Assembly: GCF_003315415.1 (NCBI RefSeq)
Contig: NZ_QNSB01000008.1
Span: forward strand, 92,280-156,279
DNA: 64,000 bases
DNA from: Brevibacterium sanguinis
GTDB taxonomy: Bacteria; Actinomycetota; Actinomycetes; Actinomycetales; Brevibacteriaceae
Direction of reading: 5' to 3'
A program made the translations under genes and the position numbers. Under the pieces are notes generated by a model. That model made no database searches, was not told the DNA's origin, and saw only the letters and a program-made list of their open reading frames with translations. This document shows, in pieces, positions 16,570 to 26,700 of the stretch (positions are counted from its first letter, which is position 1; every line of letters starts with the position of its first letter).

Positions 16570-17862
16570 ATGACTGAGAACACCGCCGACCAGCTGCACG
16601 ACGTGGAGACCCTCCGCCGCGACTGGGCCACCAACCCCCGGTGGTCGGGAGTCGCCCGAGAGTACTCGCCCGAGGATGTCGTCAGACTGCGTGGCTCGGT
16701 CGTCGAGGAGCACACCCTGGCCCGGCGCGGCGCCGAGAAGCTGTGGGAGTCGATCCACACCGAGGACTTCGTCAACGCCCTGGGCGCGCTGACCGGCAAC
16801 CAGGCGGTCCAGCAGGTCAAGGCCGGTCTCAAGGCCATCTACCTCTCCGGCTGGCAGGTCGCCGCCGACGCGAACCTCTCCGGTCACACCTACCCGGACC
16901 AGTCGATCTACCCGGCCAACTCGGTGCCCGCCGTCGTCCGCCGGATCAACAACGCGCTCATGCGTGCCGACCAGATCGAGCACGCCGAGGGCATCAGCAC
17001 CGTCGAGGACTGGTTGGTCCCGATCGTCGCCGACGCCGAGGCCGGCTTCGGCGGTCCACTCAACGCCTTCGAGCTGATGAAGGGCATGATCAACGCGGGT
17101 GCCGCCGGGGTCCACTGGGAGGACCAGCTCGCGAGCGAGAAGAAGTGCGGTCACCTCGGCGGGAAGGTCCTCATCCCGACCTCGCAGCACATCCGCACCC
17201 TGCAGTCGGCGCGTCTGGCCGCCGACGTCGAGAACGTGCCCTCGGTCATCGTCGCCCGCACGGACGCCGATGCCGCCACCCTCATCACCACCGATGTCGA
17301 CGAACGGGACCGTCCGTTCATCACCGGAGAACGGACGGCGGAGGGATACTACAAGGTGCGCAACGGCCTCGAGGCCTGCATCGCCCGCGGCAACGCCTAC
17401 GCGCCGTACTCCGATCTGCTGTGGATGGAGACCTCCCTGCCGGATCTCGATATCGCCCGTCAGTTCGCCGAGGCGATCAAGGCCGAGCACCCCGATCAGC
17501 TGCTCGCCTACAACTGCTCGCCGTCGTTCAACTGGAAGAAGCACCTCGACGACGCGACGATCGCGAAGTTCCAGCGGGAGCTCGGGGCGATGGGCTACAA
17601 GTTCCAGTTCATCACCCTCGCCGGCTTCCACGCCCTCAACTACTCGATGTTCGACCTCGCCCACGGCTACGCCCGCGAGCAGATGAAGGCCTACGTCGAT
17701 CTGCAGGAGCGCGAGTTCGCCGCCGAGGAGCGCGGTTACACCGCGACGAAGCATCAGCGCGAGGTCGGCACCGGCTACTTCGACCTCGTCTCGACCGCGG
17801 TCAACCCCGAGGGGTCGACCCTGGCCCTGAGCGGATCGACCGAAGAGGCCCAGTTCCACTGA
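16570..17862 (+). CDS. aceA: Isocitrate lyase
   Basis: A 430-residue TIM-barrel enzyme cleaving isocitrate to glyoxylate and succinate, the first step of the glyoxylate shunt for growth on acetate or fatty acids. The catalytic loop [11 protein letters not shown] with its active-site Cys is intact. Substrate and metal segments [37 protein letters not shown] and [15 protein letters not shown] are also present. ATG 16570 lies near GAGGAGCAGAC. It is divergent from the RamB-like regulator and 54 nt upstream of the first malate synthase, so aceA and aceB probably share a transcript. Confidence 0.97.
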   Translation: MTENTADQLHDVETLRRDWATNPRWSGVAREYSPEDVVRLRGSVVEEHTLARRGAEKLWESIHTEDFVNALGALTGNQAVQQVKAGLKAIYLSGWQVAADANLSGHTYPDQSIYPANSVPAVVRRINNALMRADQIEHAEGISTVEDWLVPIVADAEAGFGGPLNAFELMKGMINAGAAGVHWEDQLASEKKCGHLGGKVLIPTSQHIRTLQSARLAADVENVPSVIVARTDADAATLITTDVDERDRPFITGERTAEGYYKVRNGLEACIARGNAYAPYSDLLWMETSLPDLDIARQFAEAIKAEHPDQLLAYNCSPSFNWKKHLDDATIAKFQRELGAMGYKFQFITLAGFHALNYSMFDLAHGYAREQMKAYVDLQEREFAAEERGYTATKHQREVGTGYFDLVSTAVNPEGSTLALSGSTEEAQFH

Positions 17863-17916
17863 GCCGTTCCACCGTCCACCACTGACATTCGCACCGACCG
17901 GGTGAGGAGAAGCCCA

Positions 17917-19536
17917 ATGTCACACATCAGAGTCAACGCACCGATCGAACCCGGCTTCGACACCGTCCTGACCGCACCGGCACTCGACTTCGTCGCAGCC
18001 CTGCACGACCGCTTCGCACGACCCCTCGACTCGCTGCTCGAGAAGCGCCGAGCCCGTGCCGCGGCCATGGACGGCGGCACGCTGCCGCGGTTCGCCGCCG
18101 AGACCGCTCGCATCCGCACCGACCTCTCCTGGCAGGTCGCAGGATCGGTCGGCGCACCGGGACTCGAGGACCGCCGGGTCGAGCTCGTCGGCCCGGTCAC
18201 CGATGCCGACGCCGTCGCGGCCCTCAACTCCCGGGCCTCGGTCTGGATCGCGGACTTCGAGGACTCGACGAGCCCGACGTGGAGCAATGTCATCGGCGGG
18301 CAGCTCACCCTGATGGACGCGGTGCACGGGCGCCTTGCCGGTGTCGACAATCCGACTCCCCCGACCATCGGGATGCGGCCGCGCGGCTGGCACCTGCCGG
18401 AGAAGCACCTCACCGTCGTTGACGGCGAAGGTCGGGAATCGGATGCCTCCGGAGCACTGGTCGACTTCGGCCTCGGCTTCTTCCACAACGCCCGCCGCCT
18501 CGTCGACACCGGCTCCGGTCCCTACTTCTGGCTGCCGAAGATCGAATCGGCGCTCGAAGCCCGCCTGTGGAACCGGATCTTCGAGTTCGCGCAGGAGAGC
18601 CTCGGCCTCGAGCGGGGCACCATCCGGGCGACCGTCCACATCGAGACGATCACGGCGACGTTCCAGATGGAGGAGATCCTCTGGGAGCTGCGGGAGCACT
18701 GCGCCGGCCTCCAGTCGGCGGGCTGGGACTACCTGTTCTCCGTCGTCAAGAGCTTCCGCAACCTCCCGCAGTTCATCCTCCCCGACAGGGAGAGGCTGAC
18801 GAACGCCCTGCCGCTCATGCGGGCGTTCACCGACCGCCTGGTCTGGACGTGCCACCGCCGTGGGGCTCATGCGATCGGCACGATGAGCAACCTCATGAGG
18901 CACCATCCCGACGCCGACCACGTCGCCGCCGAGTTCGAGCGGATGCGCGAGGACAAGGCACGCGAGGCCTGGCAGGGCTTCGACGGCACCTGGGTGGCCG
19001 ACCCCGGCCTGGTGCCCGATGCGCTCGCGGTCTACGACGCGGCCCTCGGTGAGCGCTCCCACCAGCTGGACAATCTCCGCCCAGATGTCACCGTCTGCGC
19101 CGAGCACCTGCTCGACCTCACCGGTCTCGAGCCGATCGTCACCGAGGCCGGCGTGCGGATCAACATCCGCGTCGCCATCGGCTACATCGACGAATGGCTG
19201 GGCGGGCGCGGACAGGTCGCCCTGGAGAACCTCCTCGAGGACGTCTCGACCGCGGAGATCTGCCGTTCGCAGATCTGGCAGTGGATCCGTCACGAGGTGA
19301 GGCTCGACAACGGTCGGCAGGTCACCCGGGAGCTCATTCAGGAGTACCTCGACGACGAGCTCACCCGGATGGGCCGGCGGCCCGACGACCACCTCGCCGA
19401 GGCGGTCGAGGTATTCCGTCGCTGCACCCTCGGCGAGGAGTTCCCCGAGTTCCTCACGATGCCGGTCTACAGCGAACACCTCGTCGAACGGGACACTTCC
19501 CGGAGCCCGGCGAAGGCGGCGATCGCCGCGGCCTGA
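17917..19536 (+). CDS. aceB: Malate synthase A, first of two tandem copies
   Basis: A 539-residue malate synthase of the AceB type, condensing acetyl-CoA with glyoxylate. Core segments are present: ADFEDSTSPTWSNVIGGQL, RPRGWHLPEKHL, TVHIETITATFQMEEIL and HRRGAHAIGTMSNLM. The family signature around GLNxGxWDY reads GLQSAGWDY here, so the usual Asn is Gln and the Gly is shifted to Ala, a deviation the second copy shows less strongly. AGGAGA lies 8 nt before the ATG at 17917. It follows aceA directly. It is full length, so probably functional, perhaps specialised. Confidence 0.92.
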   Translation: MSHIRVNAPIEPGFDTVLTAPALDFVAALHDRFARPLDSLLEKRRARAAAMDGGTLPRFAAETARIRTDLSWQVAGSVGAPGLEDRRVELVGPVTDADAVAALNSRASVWIADFEDSTSPTWSNVIGGQLTLMDAVHGRLAGVDNPTPPTIGMRPRGWHLPEKHLTVVDGEGRESDASGALVDFGLGFFHNARRLVDTGSGPYFWLPKIESALEARLWNRIFEFAQESLGLERGTIRATVHIETITATFQMEEILWELREHCAGLQSAGWDYLFSVVKSFRNLPQFILPDRERLTNALPLMRAFTDRLVWTCHRRGAHAIGTMSNLMRHHPDADHVAAEFERMREDKAREAWQGFDGTWVADPGLVPDALAVYDAALGERSHQLDNLRPDVTVCAEHLLDLTGLEPIVTEAGVRINIRVAIGYIDEWLGGRGQVALENLLEDVSTAEICRSQIWQWIRHEVRLDNGRQVTRELIQEYLDDELTRMGRRPDDHLAEAVEVFRRCTLGEEFPEFLTMPVYSEHLVERDTSRSPAKAAIAAA

Positions 19537-19830
19537 GGTGGCCGGACCCGGCGGGTTCCGGCCTTCCCGCCCCGCCTCCGGGTCCTCGGAGGTCGGAGGC
19601 TCCGGGTTCCGCCCTCACGTACCCGGCGCGGGTCGACGATGTTTTCATGGGGTTTGCATCGTCGGTCCGCGCCGACCCTTTCCCATCCTTTTCCCCTTCA
19701 GACCCTTTAGAATTGCACTCCCGGACCCGATTCCTCCGGTTCCGTTCGACCTCCCCGGGCACAGGGCCGCAGCCCGCCCGTGGGCTGCTCGGCGGAACTC
19801 GTCATCGACCGCAGGGTGAGGAGAGACGAC
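19537..19830 (+). other. Intergenic region between the two malate synthases
   Basis: It contains no gene. TAGAAT at 19708-19713 is a good -10 candidate about 115 nt before the second malate synthase, so that gene may have its own promoter. The last 20 nt before each ATG (GGTGAGGAGA and flanks) are alike, as if the duplication included the ribosome binding region. Confidence 0.5.
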
Positions 19831-21435
19831 ATGTCGCACATGAAGATCAATGCACCGATGCCGCCCGGGTTCGAGGCGGTGCTGACACCGGCAGCGCTCG
19901 ACTTCCTGGCCGCGCTGCACGACCGCTTCCGGATCCCCCGGACCGATCTGCTCGAGGCTCGCAGGATCCGCGCGGCGACGATCAGCCATGGGACGTTCCC
20001 GACGTTCAAGCCCGAGACCCAGGAGATCCGTGACGACCCCTCATGGACGGTCGCCGGGTCTCGCGGCGCCCCCGGCCTCGAGGACCGCCGGGTCGAGGTG
20101 ACCGGTCCGGTGACGGAGCGGGAGTCCGTCGCGGCCCTCAACTCGCAGGCCAAGGTGTGGCTGGCCGATCTCGAGGATGCGACGAGTCCGACGTGGATCA
20201 ACGTCATCACCGGCCAGCTCAACCTCATGAAGGCGGTGCGGGGGAAGCTGCCGGGAGTGCACAACAGGACCCCGCCGACGATCGGTCTGCGGCCGCGGGG
20301 CTGGCATCTGCCGGAGAAGCACCTGCGCTTCGTCGACGACAACGACGCGGACTTCTCCGCCTCGGGAACCCTCGTCGACTTCGGTCTCTACGTCTTCCAC
20401 AACGCCCGCGAGCTCATCGAGGACGGCTCCGGCCCATACTTCTACCTGCCGAAGCTCGAATCGGCGCGCGAGGCCCGGCTGTGGAACGAGGTCTTCGTCT
20501 TCGCGCAGGAGCGGCTGGGCATTCCCGTCGGCACCATCAGGGCGACCGTCCACATCGAGACGATCACCGCGGCGTTCCAGATGGAGGAGATCCTCTACGA
20601 GCTGCGGGAGCACTGCGCCGGGCTCAATGCCGCGCGCTGGGACTACTTCTTCTCGATCATCAAGAACTTCAAGAAGTACCCCGAGTTCGTCCTGCCCGAC
20701 CGCGACAAACTGACGATGACCGTTCCGATGATGAAGGCGTTCACCGACCTGCTCGTGGCCACCTGCCACCGCCGCGGTGCGCATGCGATCGGCGGGATGA
20801 GCAACCTCATGAGCGGACATCCGGACAAGGAGTTCGTGGCCGCCGAGTTCGAACGGATGCGCGAGGACAAGCGGCGCGAGGTGTCCGAGGGATTCGACGG
20901 AACCTGGGTCGCCGATCCCGCCCTGGTCCCGGCCGCCCTCGAGGTCTTCGACGAGGCGCTCGGCGACAAGCCGCACCAGCTCGACGTGCTCCGTGACGAC
21001 GTCGAGGTCACGGCGGCCGACCTCCTCGACGTCCACGGGCTCGACCCGGAGGTCACCGAGGAGGGCGTGAGGCTCAACATCCGCGTCGCCATCGGCTATA
21101 TGAACGCATGGCTGGGCGGCATCGGCCACGTCGCGCTCGAGAACCTCCTCGAGGACGCCTCGACGGCGGAGATCAGCCGGTCCCAGATCTGGCAGTGGAC
21201 CCGGCACGCGGTGACGCTCGACAACGGGAAGCAGCTCACCCGTCGCCTCGTCGAGAGGTACATGGGGGAGGAGCTCGCCCTCATCGAACGCCACCCCGCC
21301 GATCACTACACCGAGGCGGTGGAGATCTTCCGCGCGTGCGTCCTCGACGACGCCTTCCCGGACTTCATCACGATGCCGGCCTACACCGAGCATCTCGTCG
21401 ACCGCGTCTCGAAGGGATCGATCTTCGCGGCCTGA
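19831..21435 (+). CDS. aceB: Malate synthase A, second of two tandem copies
   Basis: A 534-residue AceB-type malate synthase, strongly similar throughout to the preceding gene: both start MSHxxxNAPxxPGF and share LExRRxRAA, RPRGWHLPEKHL, TVHIETITAAFQMEEIL and the C-terminal MPxYxEHLV. The signature reads GLNAARWDY, keeping the usual Asn. ATG 19831 is preceded by GGTGAGGAGA. Tandem retention of two full-length copies with different active-site neighbourhoods suggests different regulation or substrate preference (for example another acyl-CoA), which is inference. Confidence 0.92.
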   Translation: MSHMKINAPMPPGFEAVLTPAALDFLAALHDRFRIPRTDLLEARRIRAATISHGTFPTFKPETQEIRDDPSWTVAGSRGAPGLEDRRVEVTGPVTERESVAALNSQAKVWLADLEDATSPTWINVITGQLNLMKAVRGKLPGVHNRTPPTIGLRPRGWHLPEKHLRFVDDNDADFSASGTLVDFGLYVFHNARELIEDGSGPYFYLPKLESAREARLWNEVFVFAQERLGIPVGTIRATVHIETITAAFQMEEILYELREHCAGLNAARWDYFFSIIKNFKKYPEFVLPDRDKLTMTVPMMKAFTDLLVATCHRRGAHAIGGMSNLMSGHPDKEFVAAEFERMREDKRREVSEGFDGTWVADPALVPAALEVFDEALGDKPHQLDVLRDDVEVTAADLLDVHGLDPEVTEEGVRLNIRVAIGYMNAWLGGIGHVALENLLEDASTAEISRSQIWQWTRHAVTLDNGKQLTRRLVERYMGEELALIERHPADHYTEAVEIFRACVLDDAFPDFITMPAYTEHLVDRVSKGSIFAA

Positions 21436-21517
21436 GGCGCCCGGCGATGGGGCGGCCCGGTGACCGGGCGTGTGAGGCTCAGCGAGCGGGCGGCCCGGGG
21501 TTCTCGCCCGTCGGCGG

Positions 21518-22138
21518 TCAGGCGGTCGACGCGTCGGCGCTGTCCGTCCAGTTCTCCGGCGGCCACGACTCGCCTGCGGCCCGGGCGTTGAGCTCGTAGG
21601 CGATCGCCCCGTCGATGCTCTCCCGGATGATGTCCGCATGCCCGGCGTGCCGGGCGAGCTCAGTGCTGATGTGATTGAGGATCCAGCGCACGGTCATCAC
21701 GAAGTCCTTGGGATACCACGGCATGTCGGGCACGGGCACGGTGCTGTCGAGGTCGACCCGACCGCTGTCGACGAGCTCGCGGGCAGCGGTGACCTCCGCC
21801 GTCGCCGTGTCGAATGCGGAGAGCAGCTCGGCCAGGGTGAGATCGGGCAGCTCCGCGCCGTCGCACATCTCCTCGATGCCGATGGCCCGCCCGAACGAGA
21901 CGTAGTCGTCGAGGGAGAAGACCCGGTCCGGGTCCTTGACCTGCTGCAGCCACCCGTAGATCACCTGGGCGCTGTGGGCGATGAGACCGGCGATGGACAG
22001 GCGGCTGGTCGTCGGGGTGCTGCGGGCCTGTTCGTCGGAGAGGTCGAGGGCGGTGAGCCGCAGCTGACCGGCCTGCTGCTCGATGAAGGTGAAGAGGGCG
22101 TCGGACTCGGTGGTCACGCTCGGTGCGAAGAACGGCAT
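21518..22138 (-). CDS. DinB-like/DUF664 four-helix metalloprotein
   Basis: A 206-residue protein of the DinB/mycothiol-dependent superfamily. IAGLIAHSAQVIYGW supplies the first conserved His, and WILNHISTELARHAGHADIIRE supplies the later H-x6-H-x2-H cluster expected for metal binding. Members act as metal-dependent thiol transferases or are uncharacterised. ATG 22138 follows AGGAG at 6 nt. It is divergent from a WYL regulator across a 131-bp region with a clear palindrome, suggesting that regulator controls it. The substrate is unknown. Confidence 0.8.
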   Translation of the reverse strand: MPFFAPSVTTESDALFTFIEQQAGQLRLTALDLSDEQARSTPTTSRLSIAGLIAHSAQVIYGWLQQVKDPDRVFSLDDYVSFGRAIGIEEMCDGAELPDLTLAELLSAFDTATAEVTAARELVDSGRVDLDSTVPVPDMPWYPKDFVMTVRWILNHISTELARHAGHADIIRESIDGAIAYELNARAAGESWPPENWTDSADASTA

Positions 22139-22202
22139 GGTCACTCCTGATGTGCGGGGATGGACGCTCCTGACCGGAGCTGACTCCATCATCGGCGGCG
22201 AT

Positions 22203-22221
22203 GCGGACATATACTGTCCGC
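22203..22221. promoter_or_regulatory. Palindromic operator shared by the DinB-like and WYL genes
   Basis: GCGGACA-TATAC-TGTCCGC is a perfect 7-bp inverted repeat with a 5-bp spacer. The spacer overlaps TATACT, a strong -10 for the + strand gene, so a bound repressor would block transcription. Confidence 0.65.
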
Positions 22222-22269
22222 GTTCGCAGTTATTCTCGAGTGGTACGTGAGTGGGTGAGGGGGCAGGCG

Positions 22270-23229
22270 ATGACGGCGGAGTCGAGGCTGCTGTCCCTGC
22301 TCGGCCTCTTCGCCTCCGGGCGCCTGTACACGGCATCCGCTCTGGCCGCGCACTTCGGGGTCACCGTCCGGACCATCCGCCGAGACATCACCGTCCTCAG
22401 GGAGCTCGGCTACATCATCGCGTCGGTGCCCGGAGCGGCCGGCGGATACCGTGCGGAATCGCGGACGCTGCTGCCGCCGCTGCAGTTCGAGGCAGGGGAG
22501 GCCCTGTCGACGGCCATTGGTCTCGCGCTCCTGCGCGGGGCGGGGCTGAGCACGGCGGACGCGGCGTCGGCGGCGGCGAAGATCCGCGGGATGCTCCCGC
22601 CGCACATGCGCGAGACGGTCACCGCGATCGGCACCGCCGTCTCCGTCCTTCCCGGTCACGAACCCGAGGTCGATCACGCGGCAGTCGTCGCCGTCGCCTC
22701 GGCGATCGCCTCCGCGGTTCTGCTGACCTTCACCTACGCGAAATCGCGGCGACGCGAGGACCCGGGCGAGGAAGCTCCGAGCGAGCGGAGGGTCGAGCCG
22801 GTGCAGCTGGTCGTCCTCGGCGCGCACTGGTACCTCTATGCCTGGGACCGGGACCGCGCGGACTGGCGGGTGTTCCGCCTCGACCGGATGCGCGACGTCC
22901 ACGCCACGACGTTCGGCTGCCCTCCCCGGGACCATCCCGACGCCGAGGCGGCAGTGCGCGCCGCGGTCACCTCCGCCGCGTACCCGCACCGGGTCGTCCT
23001 GGAGGTCGACGCCCCTGTCGCCGAGGCGCAGTCCTGGTTCCCCACCCGGTCCGTGACGATCAGCGCCGTGCCGGAGGGGTGCCTCGTCGAGTTCGGCGTC
23101 GAGAACCTCGACTGGGCCGCCGCGGTCGCCGCGCACATCCCCGCGCCCTTCCGCGTCGTCGAGCCGCCGGAGATGGTCGCGGCACTGAGGCGGCTGCGCG
23201 ATCGCGTCGACCGGGCAGTGGGCCGATGA
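22270..23229 (+). CDS. WYL-domain transcriptional regulator (YafY type)
   Basis: A 319-residue protein with an N-terminal HTH_11 domain (about 1-65, LYTASALAAHFGVTVRTIRR) and a WYL ligand domain (about 130-225), where WYLYAWDRDRADWRVFRLDR carries the core. A WCX-type C-terminal domain (about 235-315) follows. The nearby divergent DinB-like gene is the common partner of this regulator class. ATG 22270 is preceded by GGGGGCAGG; an upstream in-frame start at 22201 would place the operator inside the coding region and is less likely. Confidence 0.88.
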   Translation: MTAESRLLSLLGLFASGRLYTASALAAHFGVTVRTIRRDITVLRELGYIIASVPGAAGGYRAESRTLLPPLQFEAGEALSTAIGLALLRGAGLSTADAASAAAKIRGMLPPHMRETVTAIGTAVSVLPGHEPEVDHAAVVAVASAIASAVLLTFTYAKSRRREDPGEEAPSERRVEPVQLVVLGAHWYLYAWDRDRADWRVFRLDRMRDVHATTFGCPPRDHPDAEAAVRAAVTSAAYPHRVVLEVDAPVAEAQSWFPTRSVTISAVPEGCLVEFGVENLDWAAAVAAHIPAPFRVVEPPEMVAALRRLRDRVDRAVGR

Positions 23230-23351
23230 CGGCGAGCAGCGCGGCGGGGATCCGGTTCGGTCGGCCCGACGGTCGCACCGATCCGGCAGTGGGCCGATGA
23301 CGGCAGCCTGTCCACGTGGCGTTGCCGCCGAGCGGAGATCGCCGACGGCAA

Positions 23352-23363
23352 TACAATGAGGAC
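23352..23363 (+). promoter_or_regulatory. Leaderless-type -10 box of the Usp gene
   Basis: TACAAT (23352-23357) is 6 nt from ATG 23364. The spacer GAGGAC could alternatively be read as a ribosome binding site, so the leaderless reading is not certain. Confidence 0.45.
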
Positions 23364-23753
23364 ATGACGATTCTCATTGGCTACCTTCCCGCACCTGAAG
23401 GCGAGGCGGCCCTGCGCGCAGGTTTCGCAGAGGCCGAACTCCGGTCGACCCGGGCGGTCGTGGTCAACGCCCAACGCCGCGGAGCCAGTGGGACGCCGAC
23501 GGAGATCGGTCAGGACGACATCGAGCGCATCGTCGGACTCGGCCGGGAATCCGGAGTCGAGGTCGAGGTGCTGCAGCCCGACCACGAGGACGACCTGCCC
23601 GGTGCCCTCAACGAGCTGGCCGCCGAACACGATGCGCAGCTCATCGTCATCGGACTGAGGAAGCGCTCGGCGATCGGCAAGTTCATCCTCGGCTCCCAGG
23701 CGCAGAGGATCCTCCTCGAGGCCGAAGTGCCGGTGCTCACCGCGAAGGCCTGA
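23364..23753 (+). CDS. Universal stress protein (UspA family)
   Basis: A 129-residue single Usp domain. MTILIGYLP forms the first strand, and the C-terminal IVIGLRKRSAIGKFILGSQAQRIL matches the G-x2-G-x9-G-(S/T) ATP-binding loop only partly: the usual second Gly is replaced within RKRSAIGK. Usp proteins bind ATP or act as stress modulators in the cytosol. The last 17 bp overlap the end of the convergent dehydrogenase gene. Confidence 0.85.
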   Translation: MTILIGYLPAPEGEAALRAGFAEAELRSTRAVVVNAQRRGASGTPTEIGQDDIERIVGLGRESGVEVEVLQPDHEDDLPGALNELAAEHDAQLIVIGLRKRSAIGKFILGSQAQRILLEAEVPVLTAKA

Positions 23754-26700
23754 GACCCGAGTCCCATCCCCACGCGAGGAGCTCCGCCAGGGACACCCCC
23801 TGGTGGTCGCTGAGATCCGCGATCTGCGTCCGACATGAGTAGCCGTCGGCGAGGACGACCTCGAAGGGGTCTGCCTCGCGTGCCGTTCGCCGGTCGCGCA
23901 ACGCCGTTGGCCGTTCCCGCAGCGCCGTTCGCCTCTCGCGCAACGCCGGCAGCAGCGCCACCTCGGCGACCGCGACCGAGGTCTCGAAGTGTCCCGCCTC
24001 GACGCCGAAGTTCCCGGCCAGGCCGCAGCAGCCTCCGAGGAAGCGTGCCCGGGCCCCGGTGCGCGCCAGCAGCTCACGGTCCGCGGCGAGGCCGAGCACC
24101 GCGGACTGATGGCAGTGCGGCTGGACGAGCGCGTCGATGCCGGTGAAGTCCGGCAGCTCGGCACCGATCCCCAGCAGGAACTGGGCCAGGGTCTGCACCC
24201 GCGCGGCCACCCGCGCCGAGGCCTCGTCACCGAGGAGCTTGAGCGAATCGTCCTTGAGAGTGGCCAGGCAGGACGGCTCGACCCCGACGATCGGGACGTC
24301 ACCGGTGGCGTCGAGGGCCCCGATCGTCGCCGAGAGACTCCGCTTCGCCGCATCCAGCTGCCCCGTCGAGATGAGGGGCAGACCGCAGCATACCGACTGC
24401 TCGACGACCCTGACCCTGACCCCCGCTCGCCGCAGCACCGCGACGGCGGCGGCAAGGATCCGCGGGGCGAAGTGGTTCGACCAGGAATCGGCGAAGAGGA
24501 CCACCTCGGCGACCTCGGGCAGCCGCCCGCCGGCCCCCGCCTCGGCGGAATCGGTCCCAGACCGCACCTTCACGGAACCGGCCAGTGCCCGCGCGCTGAT
24601 TGCCGCGGGCTCACCTCCCGCTGCCCCGGCCCCCGCCTCGGCGGAGGACGTCCACCAACGCCGGAACGTCGTCGGGGCGAAGACGGGGATGGTGCGGCGG
24701 ACGTCGATTCCGGCGAGCCTCTTCGCGAGCGTCGAGATCCCCGGCAGCCCCGACACCCGGTTGACGACCGGGGCGAGCGGTGTGATCGCCCGTGCCAGCT
24801 GCGGGAGGAATCCGAGCGCGTAGTGCTTCATCGGGCGCAGCTTCCCGCGGTGGGACTGGTAGAGGACCTCCGCCTTGTAGGTCGCCATGTCGGTCCCCGT
24901 CGGGCACTCGCTCCCGCACGCCTTGCACGACAGGCACAGGTCGAGGGCCTCGGCGACCTCCGGCGAGTCCCACCCGGTCTCGCTCAGCTCCCCGGACACC
25001 ATCTCCTGGAGCACCCGGGCTCGCCCCCGGGTCGAGTGCTTCTCGTCGCGAGTCGCCTGGTAGGAGGGGCACATGATGCCACCCGAGGCCGCCGAGTCCG
25101 CGCGGCACTTGCCCACGCCCGTGCAGCGGTGCACGGCCGAGGCGAAACCGGCCGCCTCCTCGTCGTAGCGCATCCCCAACGGCCCCGGCAGCTCCCGCCG
25201 CAGGGGCAGCTGCGTCAACCGGAGGGATTCGTCGAGGGCGTCGGGATCGACGATGACCCCGGGATTGAGCAGGTACCGGGGGTCGAACAGCTCTTTGACC
25301 TGCTTGAACAGATCGAGCACTGCCGGCGGGTAGGCGAGCTGCAGCAGCTCCGAGCGGGCTCGCCCGTCGCCGTGCTCACCGGAGACCGACCCGCCGTAGC
25401 GGGCGACGAGCTTCGTCGCCGCGACCATGAAGCTCCGCAGCGCCTCGCGCCCGTGCGGCTCCTCGAGCGGGAAGTCGACGCGCATGTGCAGGCACCCGTC
25501 CCCGAAGTGCCCGTACGGGATCCCCCACAGCCCGTGCTCGGTGAGGAGGTCCATGAGTTCCCGCAGATAGTCGCCGAGGTGCTCGACCGGCACCGCCGAG
25601 TCCTCCCATCCGGCATGCGCGTCCCGGCCATCCGGGGTCCGGGAGACGAGACCCGCGCCGTCGGCGCGGATCGCCCACACCTCGGCAGCCGCGCGGGCAT
25701 CGAGGACCGCGGCGTCGAGAGAGCGGGACTCGGCGATGAGCCGGGCGGTCTGGGTCCGGAGCTCGGCCTCGTCGTCGCCGGTGAGCTCGACGACGAGCCA
25801 CCCGGCGCCGGTGGGCAGCGGAGGGACCGCCCGGGCGCCCTTGGTCTCGATCACCCGGTCGAGCATCCGCGAATCAAGGCCCTCGCACGCGGCGACGGGG
25901 AAGTTCCGCAGGAGGGGAGCATCGTGAGCCGCCGCGACCATGTCCGCATAGCCCAGCACCACCGCCGAGGTGTGCGCCGGGTCGCGGACGAGGTTCATCT
26001 TCGCGGCGAGGACGATCCCCCAGGTGCCCTCGGACCCGGCGAAGGCCCTCCGCAGGTCGAAACCGTGCTCCGGCAGCAGAGACTCGAGGCCGTAGCCGGA
26101 GACCTGCCGGGAGAAGGTCCCGAGGTGCGTGCGGATCGTGGCGAGGTTGTCGGCGACGAGCTGGTGGAGGCGGGGGAAGTGCTCTGCGGCGTTGGACTCG
26201 TCGATGTCGACGATCGTCCCGTCGACGAGCATGACCCGCAGGGCGAGGACGTTGTCGCCCGTGCGGCCGTAGCCCATCGCGCGGGGGCCGCAGGCGTTGT
26301 TGCCGATCATCCCACCGATGGTGCAGCGGGTGTGCGTCGAGGGGTCCGGCCCGAAGCGCAGACCGTGGAGCTTGGCGCGGGCCTGCAGAGTCGCGTGGAC
26401 GCACCCCGCCTCGACCCAAGCCGAGCGCTCCTCGGCATCGAGGGAGAGGACGGTGTTCATGTGGCGGGAGAAGTCGAGGACGATGCCCGTGCCGATCGCA
26501 TTGCCCGCGATCGACGTCCCGGCTCCGCGACTCGTGACGGGCAGCCCGAGGCGCCGGGCGACACGCAGGGCGCGGGCGACGTCCTCCTCGTCGAAGGGGA
26601 AGACGATGACCGCGGGAACCAGCCGGAACAGAGACGCGTCCGAGGAGTACGCCGCGCGATCGGCGCCGTCGATGCTCCAATGGCGGACCCCCTCTGCCTC

